Origin: Sacculina carcini
Lineage: Eukaryota; Arthropoda; Thecostraca; Sacculinidae
Length of the DNA stretch: 64,000 nucleotides
Direction: 5' to 3'
Assembly (NCBI GenBank): GCA_916048095.2
Contig: OU696592.1
Location: 59,126-123,125, forward strand
Position numbers and translations under genes: made by a program. Positions 37,401 to 50,604 of the stretch are shown here, in pieces (position 1 is the stretch's first letter; the number at the start of each line of letters is the position of its first letter). A model generated the notes under the pieces. The model saw nothing but the letters and a program-made list of their open reading frames with translations. It ran no database searches and was not told the origin of the DNA.

Positions 37401-40400
37401 GAGAGAGAGAGAATAGAGTATAAGAATCAAACGTTGGACATAAAAAACAAAGAGAAAATGAGAGGACCGAAAATCTGGCACGATCGGTGAAGCTGTCAGA
37501 AGATGCGGTGGAAGTCTCGCTGACAAAACGACTACGCTTCAGTCTGACGGCCTCGATCATAGACTCCGACAACTCATCCACTCCCTGCACCAACACACAA
37601 ACACACGCACGCACAAGCTGATATGCTACTAGTGCAAAAGTGATTTCTACCAATGGAAAATATTAAAATGCAGAAAAACATACAAATAGAAACGGAATAC
37701 ATATATTGAAATATTGATCAACATAAAATATGGATAAAAGCATAATATAAGAGAAGTTTATCATATATGAATACAGAAAGAGAAACAAGTGTTCACACAT
37801 TAAGAAAGCGCACGAAATATGGGAAGATGGAAATAATAATGAGAGAAAACAAATGAAATTACTGTACGACCAGAATGGCAGAAGATGTACACAAATGAAT
37901 AACACAAATAACAAGCCAGGAGGAAACGAAAAAGTGGAGAGAAAAAAGTAAAAAGTAGAGGCAAAGTACATGTGAAAGCGAAGGACTGGTCGGTTCATCA
38001 GAACTCCAACATTCGGAGCTGTGACGCCTGGTCACTGCATGTTGATTGTTGGTGTCGTGATTGTTGGAGCCGTGGCGAGAACGGCTCACAGATGCAGCAC
38101 TGTTGCTGTGCGCGCTGGACTCGTCGCCACTGTTGCGCCACACTGTCTTGCACAGTGCCTGACACACACACCAACAGTAAAAGATAGCAGGGTTAGAGGT
38201 GACTTAACCACAGTTTACAGATGTCTTACTAAAGAACAGGTTAAAATTGGGGAACAGGTTTGAATTCTCCGAGTCCAGCAGAAATACAAATTTTGTTTCA
38301 CAAAAAACGCAAAATAAAAAAGGACGTTCAAAAAAAGTTTCTCAAGTAGGATAATAGAATATCGGAATGAAATAACGAGCGGAATTGTGAATCTAGCAAC
38401 AACACACTTGTTCAACATTTTGTCTGGAAAGCGGGAGTGACGAGTCACTGACCCATTGCTGCGAATATAACTAGTTCGGACAATTAGTAAAAACATACAC
38501 ACATACACACACAGTGAGAGATCGGCGTATCTACACTTGCGCTCCTATATACCTGCTAATGTTTACGTTTTGTCCAAAATGATGATAATTATAATATGAT
38601 ATGTTCAATTCAGTGGCCAAATTACTTTCAATAGTATTAAAGACAAGTGCAGTCATTCAATTCGTTCATGCTTAGACAAGATATTTCGTCAGATATTGTC
38701 AATCTGATGTCAAGCTGTATGTAGTGTTGTGTGTTTGTTCAACGTGTGTTGATCTTGAACATACTGACACACATACACGCACGCGAAATGCCAGCGTAAA
38801 ACATGTGCAAAAGTACTCCATAGTGAAGAGCCACTAAAAGTCATTTAATCATATTAAAATAGCGGCACTAATGAAAATGTACCGTAAGCAAATAGCGATA
38901 AGAGAACAGGGACGGTGGCAGGTTGGTAATAGTACTTGCAGTTTTACCATGCCACTGAATTTGCCTGTAACTAATAATAATAATAATAATACTTGGAAGG
39001 TAAAAATCATTAGTTTTTGACACACAAACTGTGTTACACAATTGAGTGCTGAAAAACGAATAAACAGCAATAATAGTAAGAATAATGCTAGTGATGAATG
39101 ACGGATAGGTGGAAAGCCTGCTTACACATGAGAACTGAAAAATAACACTTGATAAACCCTCAAAAACCCCAGACCTCAATTGAAAATACAGGATTTAGAC
39201 CATAAGTTTGGCTTGGCAAACTAGCGCACAAGCAGTGGGTAGAAAATGGCAAATAACCTGCTGCTGCGCTTGTGGTCTCAGTTGGCAGCTCTCACTGCTG
39301 GCCAAATCAAACTGTGTCAGCGACAATTGCCGACAGATGGCGCTGCAGACGTGCGAGTGGAAAAATAGCGCCATTCCGCGCGTGCCCAAATTACCGTCGC
39401 CGTAACACTCGCCTTGTATGTACATGAACACACACACACACAGATTGGTGCTAGAAAAGATGGACACGTGTAGGTAGTACACTTGACGTTCAACGTTGAA
39501 CTTGACGTTTTAAGCCAACGATTAACTTGACGTTGCGTTACGTTAAACTACATCATATTTCAAACTATTGGATCGTTCAATATACTGTATCCTATATCAT
39601 TACTTGGGGTGTCAAAAAAGTTACCTAAAAATTAGAAAGAAGTAACTTTATTTTCGAGAAAAAGTAGCCTAAAAATAACCTATGAGTTGTTATTATTACT
39701 TTTGTATCCCTTTATCACATGTTTATCACGCCTTTGCTGATTAGTGCGCTATATGAAATACACGGTTTGTGTGTTGTTTGTGAAGCTAAAAAGTAACCTA
39801 ATAACCTATAAAAAGTAACCTAAAATAACCTAACCTTCGTAAAAACAACCATCAAAAGAGGTCAATTTCTGTTTGCAGTTCTGAAGGGAGAAAATACACC
39901 AGTCCTTCTTTTATATCCTCTTTCCGAGTTGGTACCATTATACCAACCCTCTCTCCGATTTGGTACCATTTTTACAACAAACCACCAAAAGTGACTTAAT
40001 ATTACTTGGCTAACATCGCAAAAAGGAGCATAACCATCAGAATGCAATTTAAAGTGGAATGCTAATACAAATGCGAAATACACTACTTGCTAATGTAATT
40101 ATTTTTAGTAATGGTCGCAATAATGTTCTTTATATTGTTTCAATGGAACTTTTTTATCAAATAGAACGTACTACAGCTTGTATATTAGTGTGAGCCTAAA
40201 CACTACAAGCATATGTAGCACCCTGTGCTCACAGTCTTATAAATGTCACACGTGGGAAAATGGCGCTATCTCACGCTCTGAAAATCACGTGCTAATTCCT
40301 GTTCAGGTAAATGCGTACTGTCAAGTGCGACAGTGCAGTATCTGGCATAGAGAGCTCACACATCGTGCTATACCACGCTCCAAACATCTCACGACAACCT

Positions 40401-43400
40401 CCGGTTCGTGGACATTTCCTAAAATGGAATTACACTATCCTGCGTACCGAAAAACGTATAAATATCGAGTTGCACGGATATTAGGGTGAATACCGATTGC
40501 TAAATCCCAACAGCAGAAACTTTGACATTTCTTGATATTCAGACCTAATATTCCATCTATTTTCCTATTTTATCCTCATATATACCGTTTTTGTGCCTCT
40601 TATCTGCATAAAGTCACCAAACTTCGTGGTAAACTTACCTAATAACCAGAAAAATAACAAAAGGTAACCTGACGATAGAAAAGTAACCTAAAAGCAAAAA
40701 ATTAACCTAACGATGAAAAAGTAACTTTTGGTAACCTAATAACTTTTTTAATAATTATCGTACACAACTTTTTCATGCAGTTTTAGGCAGCTTATGAAAA
40801 AGTGACCTTTAGGTGAAAAAGTATTTTATTAACTTTTGACAGCCCTAATCATTACTGTACTATACATATAATTTTAATAGATCCCATAACAACATTATAT
40901 GTATCCGAATCCAGAATTGGAATACATATACAAATCTATGTGCCCCTCTCGTCCCACATCCGAAACCTAGGTATTTTTTTGGATCCTTCCCTCGATTTCT
41001 GCAAACATCTGTCGTACATCAATCGTTCCTGTCGTTTCACCTTACGACAATTTTACCCTATACGTCCATACATAGACGAGGCATCCGCTCTTCTCCTAGT
41101 AAATTCTTATATATTCTCACATATCGACTATTGTAACTCTATATTTTTTCATCTACCTCAAAAGTCTATTCGCTCCCTCCAGTCTATCATCAACCTCTCG
41201 TGCAGATTTGTGTTACGTCTCCCTCCCAGAACACCTACCTCCGCTCACATTCACAAACTCGGTTGGCTGCCCGCTGTCTCTAGGATTCATTTTAAGCTAT
41301 GTTGTCTTGTATATAAGCTTCTTCACACGTCTTCTCCACCTGCCTATCTGTCTTCGCTACTAACCTGTAACACCAATCTTTCTAGCCGTCGTCCTGTTCC
41401 CCTCGTCTCCGCTCCTGCTCTCCATGCATCCACCTGGTCCGCTAAATCATTGTTTTTCTCTGCTCCTCGTGTATATAATTATCTACCTCTTCACATACTG
41501 GAGAAGAAATCTTACATGTCCTTTTCTACATCACTGCACAACTATTTACTATCCTTGCCATCCCCTCTTACTCCTTCCTCCCTTTCGACGCCACTAGCCC
41601 TCATATTGCCACTTGCTTGTTTGCGCTCTCACTTACTTTCACTTATTTGATAATTTTGTTCACTAACTCTATATTTACATATATTTATTCATATTCATGT
41701 ATCTACTCTATATTTACTCCAATATTACCATGTATATTGACTTTCTTCGACTGCTCATTGTGACTCTCCCCCGCCGAGCTACTTAATTCTATTTTCTTTT
41801 CTTTCGTCCATTTATTTATGTTTCGCGCCTCTGATTACTGTGTGCGCTATAGAAAATCCATCTGTTGTTGTTGTTGTTGTGGTGTACATGAATTGCTGTG
41901 TGTGTGTGTGTGCTAACTCAAAGCAGTCAGTTTCGTGACTTGGATCAAAATTGGACTCATTATGATCCGTATCATGGATACTTTGCGATTAAATTCATTG
42001 TTATTCATTTTCAGATATTTTTCAAACTACGAAATCGCAGCAAGGTTTGTTCCATTTGGCTTGCACGCATCATAAATACGAAGTTCTGTGTGGAAAGGCA
42101 TTATATGTGTGTCTCGGTTCTTTCACCAACCCTGACATCTTGCTTTTCCAACGGTTTGCTGTGAAATGGTCGGCGATTTGCAACGAAAATAATCAATTAT
42201 TAGAAACAGGGGTATGGCATCGTAATCACTGAGGGGTGATCCAATTATAGAAATTAATTCTTTTCGGCACACAGACAAACACACGCACACAAACACACTA
42301 TCCCAAGGCTGATTGAAAGTATTGTTTGAAGTTGTGCATATGCTTCGTTGAAGGCCAGACCAGACATAATCTCCAGTTTGTTCCACGTGGAGCATACCAC
42401 CCAGCGCCATGAATGGAATAAATCGTGTACTCAATCAAATTCAAATGCAACCAATTTCGTTTTCGGGTGAAAATTTCAAACAGAAAATTCTTCTCGTATC
42501 AAGAGTATGGAATATGACATTTTACCATATTTGCTACATATGTGGGATAGCGTAGTACAGAACTCCTATAGCAGCAAAGGATCCAGGAGATAATACTACA
42601 GAACTCCTTCATTGGTACCCAGACTCAGAGAAGACAACAACAGCATCTTTCGCCAAACATCTGTGGTATTTGAGTGAAAGACTTATGACTCTCGCCGTGT
42701 TTGATGAAGGTTTCGACCTGAAAACACGGCTTAAAATGGTGCAGACAATGCATGCGAATCACGACACGGAAGACCCTGAAAGACGCGTCAGTTTAGATCT
42801 GTCTGCTACGATATCCGGTAAAAATTCAGCAGATCATCAGGGCTGTTCTCTTTTTGCAACATCGATGACAGTTTTATAGATAAAGATCCTACGTGTGGTC
42901 AAGAGATTTACTTTTCGTGACTGCTTCACACCGCATCTATACTACTACACTCTTGGAGTCGCCAACGCGGAGTAGCGCGCTAACTACTCCGCAACTCGCG
43001 GAGTAGTTAGCGCGCTACGCACACTGATTCATAGACACATACAAGGTCGATACAATAGACATGATAGTCACCATGATAGACGCCATATTGACCGGGTAAT
43101 GTTACAATGGTCAACAAAGCACACGCACGGGCGTATGCAGCTGAGCTGCTGAACTCCGATATACCACAGCTACTAGGCGGCGCCATACGCCGATTATGTG
43201 ATTGTGGCTTATAGATAGAGTAGCTGGAAAACTTTATCATGCACATTTTATTTTTACTGTTTTATTCATTATTTTCTTTTATTACAATTCCATTTTATCG
43301 TAAAAATTCAAAGATTTCATGTGTTTGAGTAGCGCAAAAAATCTGGAAAATATTGCTATTCAGTCAAAAATAAGCTATTCAGTCAATTAAATTGTGAAAA

Positions 43401-46400
43401 TTTAACCGATTTGAAATAGTTCTAAAAATAAATATTTTCCAAAAATGTTTTACATACGGTGCTTTTGGATAAAATGGAACCATAATTCGAATGAAACCAA
43501 ATGGAAACATAAATCAAATGGAACCATAATTCGACCAGAACTGATTGAAAATAAAAATTTCGTAAACCAGGTGTCACCCTAGTGTACATGCACGTATGCA
43601 GCCAGATATATGCTCGTCAGTCGGGACACGTATGTACTTGCATGTCAGTGTGTACGCCTCACCATCGGCTGTATGTATCTGAGGGTCTGTGTAAAGATCG
43701 CCCACCCCCTGAATATCCACGACAATCAGCTCGTGTCCCGATCTACATACACACACACGCATACCAACAAGCATACATACATAATACAACACACCTGGTA
43801 CAAGAATGTAAATATCATCAATTAGGTAATAAAATAGAAGAAATACGAAATGAGATAAAAATACAAATAAACAAATAAGCAAAATAAATAAGGCAAAGGA
43901 AAAAAACAAAAATAAGATAATTTCAATCACTTGTACTTTCTCAAAAGTTGGTCAATGTTTTGTGACGTTTCGGAGCAACTGGTCTTTTTTGTTTAATTCG
44001 ACTAGAAAAATTGCATTTTGCAGAGATCAGTCAAGGCGGATTATCGCGCAGTATCAACCGGTCTCCATCTTCAGACTGTTGGTCAAATTGATGCCAATGT
44101 TTTGTGTGTGGTGTTGTCATTTTATGAACTTGATGTTAGCACTTGTGAGAATCGCCGCGTGGTAGCGTACGATTTCGCACGTTTCTGTGAAGGTTGTATG
44201 CGCGTGTGGTTTGTTTGGGCGTTTTGTGTGTTTGGTGACACAAAATTGTTGCGCAGGCGCGACAACACACGATTTCGCACCTCGTTGACAGGACCTTTGT
44301 TAGGTGCGTGCTCTAAACGAGCTATCGCGTAACAATATTCTTAACAAAAACACAAAAAATCCATTAAGCTAATCCTGGTATATAAAGCGAGTAAGCAGGA
44401 GAAAAACACGCAGGAACGAGAACAGTAAATAAACATACAAGTTGGGCCACCCACCGCTCAAAAGTGAAATGACTGAAAGCCTGCGGTGTCAAGCGTAGCT
44501 GTTCGTCGCGCACAAAACCCGAGTTTGAGTTGTACTTCACATACTGGCCCTCGATAAAGTGTTCGAGATGAAACAGTGGTCGGTCGGGACGGTCCACCAT
44601 CTCAATGACACACATCTGAACAATGTCAACCTGAATAACCGCCCACGATCAACCACACCGCCACGAAACAACATCGCAGCCACATAAACACACACGCACA
44701 CACACACACAAGCAGCGTATTAATACGTGTACAAGCGTAAACAGACCAAGGTCTCAGGAGAAAAACTAAGCAGAAATTGACAAATGCAAAATGACGTCAT
44801 AAATCGATCCACACAATAAATTGACGTCGATTACTAGTTATGATTAATGCAAACATCACAAAGATATCATAAAAACTCACATACTAAATTTCATTGAATG
44901 TGTAATGTTTTGAGATAATAATTTGACACAATGGTTCCAAAACATTTTTGGCAGCGACCCAAAATTTTGCATCCAAATCAACCAAATCAAGCATCGCGAT
45001 CCAAGCCTGCATAAATGTACGGATTGTCTATATATGCAATCATTATGATTTTCATCATAACTCAATTTAATCATGGTCTGTTTCGATCAAATCAGGATTA
45101 CAATTTAATTATGATCGACTCAGAAGCCCAGGATTAGTCAGCATGCATTTTAACCATTACATTGCATAATAATGCATTTGAGGGCTCGTAGACTTTAATT
45201 TACACAAAACACACACACATACACATATACATACAAATCAGATTGATCAGTGAATCAGTGTGCGGTGTCGATGAAATCTACGAGCCCCCCAGCGACCCAG
45301 AAAAAATTGATTGAAGACCCAACTATGGGTGGCGACTCAGGAGTTTCGAACCACTGAATCAAATATACAACTTAATCATCAACCAGGCACAGGAATACAT
45401 TACACATATAATATAATAAACAAAGAATCGGAAGGAATGGTCATTTCCACCAGATTAGGATTTGACCTTGATCGGAACAATTTTCATTCATATATTACAA
45501 ATGTTTACAGCGTGATGCCTTGATAAAAAAGAGTTCGTCATGGGGACTCGTCAGAAACAAATATGTGTCAAACACATTAATACATTAAACATACAACCAT
45601 CAAATAAGATTAGCACATCAAATATACAAAACAATCATCAACTTAGCTCATTAATACATTAAATACACAAATTATACATCAAATATACAGCACAATCACC
45701 AACTTAGCTCAGTTAATATATAAAACATTACTAAGATGCAGGGTTTGTTTGGTTTAAACCATGGTATAAACCAAGTGGTTTTTTTCAACAAAAAAAACAT
45801 GGTTTTTTTTAAAATTGGTTTTTTTGACAGAAATGATTTTTCTCATATAGGAATGATCAAATATTTTTAGAATTAGTAAAAGAGTTCATTAATGCAGTTT
45901 TAAATCTTCACATATATCACTTTTTGACATGATTTTAAGCAGGGTTTGTTTGGTTTAAACCAGGGTTTGTTTGGTTTAAACCAAGTGTTGTTTTTTTTAA
46001 AAACATAATTTTTTGAGAATTGTTTTTTTGGCAGAAATGATTTTTCTCATATAGGAATGATCAAATATTTTCAGAATTAGTAAATGAGTTCATTAATACA
46101 GTTTTAAATGTTCATAAATAGTACTTTTTGGCATGATTTTAGGGGTTTGCACGATATGGGAAACATTTTTATTAACATTTTTGGTTTTTGCTGGGGAAAC
46201 ATTGTAGTTGGTATTTATGAGAAATCCTAAATATTTACGACAAAACAATTGAGTTTATATTATAAACACTATTTTCAGAAACCTCTGAGTTAATAAAAAC
46301 TGTGTTTACTCTGAAAACAAACATGAATTAACCTCCATGGAAAAAACGATTTTTAGTCACTAGATTTCCATAAATAAGACCGCTGGGTATATGGATTGGA

Positions 46401-49400
46401 CTTTGCAAACATATGTGGGTGTTTACAATCGACTGCTTTCGCAATTGGAAGCGGTTTAAAACTTCCGTTGCCTATAGATGCTACAAGGTGAAATTCAAGA
46501 TCCTGTGTGTACATTTTTATGATATTATTTTTATCTTTTTTAAATATTTACAAAACTCTTGGTAAGTGGTACTAATATATGTTTAACTATGTACTAAATA
46601 GCATGGTACAATCCTTTTTTTTGATTTGTGTGTGCAAAGTGTAAAAAAACAAATAAACCAAAAAAAACAATGGGTTTTTTTGTTTTTTCTAAAAAAAAAC
46701 ATGGTTTTTGGTTTTTTGGAAAAAAAATGGTTTTTTTCAAACCCTGCTAAGATGTGTGGGAGCACCTTTTTAGGCGGGTCATGTCTGTTGTATTCCTCGC
46801 CCCACAGTTTCGCCTCCATTTGCAGTCGCACATCTTCGTAATAGACGGCACGTGTCACTGCACTTTTGTAGCATTTGGCCACAAAGTTGTTGCTCTCACG
46901 CAGCCACGACTCTTTGTGAGAAAAATTACTCAACTTCTTGCTGTTGTACAAACACACACACACACATACACACACACATATTTACACACACGAGTGTCCG
47001 TGGGCTGTGAACGTACGCCAACATACTACTAACATTAAATGCTCACATTCGTAACACTTACATATCAGTTATTTTGGGCAATATGTCCCAATTTTCACGA
47101 ATCATTCCCTCAATCGGACATTAATTCTGCTCAAAATGGATTGATTTAAATACCTCATAAATAGCACTTCATCCACAAGTTGAAGTTTAAGGAAGGTACA
47201 GTATAACTGAATAGAAGACCTCTCATAGAAAAATTGGTCGATGTGTGCACTGTGCATATGTAATTGACATTCTCCTAACGGGTTCTAGTATCATTTTGAC
47301 CTCTTTCTTGGATGAAAATCGTGTATTCACCACCGCTGAACTAATTTGTTATGTGAAGCATTTGTTGTGTTTTGTAATTTGTTATGGCCACAAACATTTG
47401 TCAGAGACAATTTGCAAAAAATTGATCATGGACATCCACTCCACACATGGTTCTATTATACCGTGTATAACATACACGGCAACAAAAACACGTATGTCGA
47501 TGATGATGATGAGCGCCTCAAACAGGAGTGCACCAGCGCTGCTAGAAAAGACCATCAAATTGAAACACCAGCGCTGCTAGAAAAGACCGTCAAGAAGAGA
47601 GCACCGGTTATCTCGCCAGACGGCCGACCAGCGTATTCCATCTGCTGCGACCGTTTGTACCTCATTTGGGCACATTATCAGCAGCCATCCGTTCTCTGTC
47701 ATCTGCTTCACCAGCGTAAGCCGCACATCGCCACCTCTGTGCCACGGCTCGGTGAGTGGACAGCCGATTGTGACGGCCATGGGTGAGCTAGAACGTCGCA
47801 GTGCATGGTCGAGCAAATTGAGGCGTCGTCGCTGTAGCTGCCGGTCAGCAGGGTCGGGTTGGCTGGTGTAGTACTGCTGCTTGTTGCTGATATGGTCCGG
47901 CCAGCAGGATAGGGTTGGCTGGTGTAGTACAGCTGCTTGTTGCTGATATGGTCCGGCCAGCAGGATAGGGTTGGCTGGTGTAGTACTGCTGCTTGTTGCT
48001 GATATGGTCCGGCCAGCAGGATAGGGTTGGCTGGTGTAGTACTGCTGCTTGTTGCTGATATGGTCCGGCCAGCAGGGTCGGGTTGGCTGGTGTAGTACTG
48101 CTGCTTGTTGCTGATATGGTCCGGCCAGCAGGGTCGGGTTGGCTGGTGTAGTACTGCTGCTTGTTGCTGATATGGTCCGGCCAGCAGGATAGGGTTGGCT
48201 GGTGTAGTACTGCTGCTTGTTGCTGATATGGTCCGGCCAGCAGGATCGGGTTGGCTGGTGTAGTACTGCTGCTTGTTGCTGATATGGTCCGGGTGACCTC
48301 AGACGAGTGATGCAAAGAGCGACCACGACTCGCCACTGTGAAGCTCTGTGAACTCGACACACGCGCAGAAAAGCTGCAGCTTGGCTGGCGCCGAGATCGG
48401 GGAGGTGCATATAGAGAACAGGAGTCTAGCAGCTATCCAGGCCAGTTGGCGTCTTCGGCGATATTCTGAGCGGCCATCAGAAGCCTCGCTGCCGAGATAG
48501 CAGAAGTGCGATAACTCCCGCATCTATGATCCCGACTGAATTGGCATTGGACAACTCTCAGAACAAGTACGTCAGTCACCACCTCTTATCTATTATGTTC
48601 GATCCATCGGGAAGTCTTGCGGTTCGCATCATCAGGGTATAAAACTCGGTGATAATAACGTCAAATAATTGACAGAAAGAATAACGAACGGCAGTGACGA
48701 TTCCTATAGACGCGAAACTCAATTCAACTGATGTCTGCTGGAATGGGGGACAATTATAATAGCGTGTAATTTGAACATGGGCCAGATGCGAAACGAAAAC
48801 AACTACCACAATCTAGTGGTCAATATGGGTACTAGTGTGACACAAGTTAAACTAATGAAGTTTATGACTCGCCCGCAAACTTATCATCTACAAATTTGTC
48901 ATATTCATAACAGTCAAAATCGAAGGACGATGTGCAACAGTGAAAAATATAGACTATTAATTGCACCACCGCAACAACACTTGATCAACAAGAAACACAG
49001 ACAAGAACAATAACGTTTTAAAAAGAAGAACACATTGGAAATAGACTAAGATAAAGCGGAATTATTGTGGACAAAACCCACCACTACAGTTGCTGAGCTT
49101 GTACTCCGCTAGAAAAGGCTAAAAAAGATTAAGATATTAAATAAAAGATTCGACATGAGACAGTTGAAAAGTATAAAATTTTGAGTTGTTGAGAGACAAA
49201 ACTGACGCGCGAAAACAGTGACGCATGGCGCCCTCATTGAAGTGACGCGACTCCATTTTCACGAACACCTCGTCCGTCGTCCAGATGGCGCTGGCGGCGT
49301 TGTAGCGGTGCCGCAGTGCCTTTTCAGTGAGCGTGCCGCCCACATCAAAATTATTCCACACATCAGGCATACTGTCCACCTAGTCGAGCCAACAACAGGT

Positions 49401-50511
49401 CAACTTTAATTTGATCAGTACAATTATTTGAATTTACAAGTATTCTAATATTGATAATATTCCTACTAGCTATTATATAAAGTTTTTAATATTCCATTGT
49501 ACCGTTTTTTGACTCGTCTCAATTCCATTCAAATTTGTCTCAATTTCACTTCAAACGTGAGGAAAGTTCTGCTTCATGGCAACAGACAAATACTCGAAAC
49601 ATTTTCATAAAACAAGCAAATTAATAAACTAATATATCAACAAAAACAGTATTTCATAAAATTAATATATTTCAATCTAACAAAAAGGAATCACGATTAA
49701 CAAGGACATCATGGAAACAATTTATTCAAGTGGGAATAAGAAACATCTAAACGATGTCACTCAGTGAAGATAATCAACAGACACATTTCGCCCAGGATAT
49801 TAATTTAAAAATAAAATATATATTCAAAACGATAACTGCACGTTAAAACTTTAATCGTTTCCTTTTCAAAGCGATACATCACGGTATCAAATGCATAAAT
49901 ATCTCATAATAATTCCGCATCGCGCAGATGAAAACAAAATATGTATTAGAACTAGTGAAAAATTAACTGAAGCACATATCTGATTATAATCAGATAAATG
50001 CTGACAATACTAAACTTTATTAGTGAGCATGTATAGGTGATACTTCAAAATGAAAGTTGTATATATTAAAACCATTAACAAGCATGGTGGATATATCAAT
50101 CGACCAGGCGAGTAGATAATAAAACGCATAATTATCTGATCACGAGGCATTTTCACTGAACGCACAGACGGGTGAACACAAGGCCGAATCACAAGACAAA
50201 ACCGGTCCGTGGTGTGCTCAAGGGCAATGATTGGGGAACAAGCAGACCAACTGGGCCTCTCTAATACACACCGCTCAAAGCAGATGAAAATAGAGTCCAG
50301 TGTTAAGATAAAGTCCTGTGCATAAGCAAGGAAAAGGAGAGACAGAGAAAGCAGAAGCCGAACACGAGCAGGGAAAAGAAAGCGGCAGAACACAAAGTCG
50401 TTCATGACTGTGACAATAACTCCGCTTCCCGTTGTATCAAGTATCTCTCTACTAGTGTGTCAATGTGAGAAAAACAGCGACCAAGAGAGAAAACCAGAGC
50501 AAGAGAGAAAT

Positions 50512-50604
<93 letters not shown>

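Noticed and set aside
42047-42164. Short plus-strand frame as a real gene
   Set aside because: No domain, no splice support and surrounding text is non-coding intron.
44018-44332. 104-codon plus-strand frame upstream of an eEF2K exon
   Set aside because: No recognisable motif. It overlaps the eEF2K intron, and its conservation cannot be judged from one sequence.
47577-48410. 277-codon minus-strand frame with repeating TISATSSSTTPANP-type text as a repetitive protein
   Set aside because: It is produced by a 56-bp minisatellite that is open in several frames and is flanked by degraded RT pieces. It has no start context or homologue.
31319-49206. eEF2K introns as AC/GU bridge introns that pair end to end
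   Set aside because: Most introns have GU tracts at the 3' end, but their 5' ends carry GU or CU rather than AC. Only the intron after 32158 has CA repeats near its donor.
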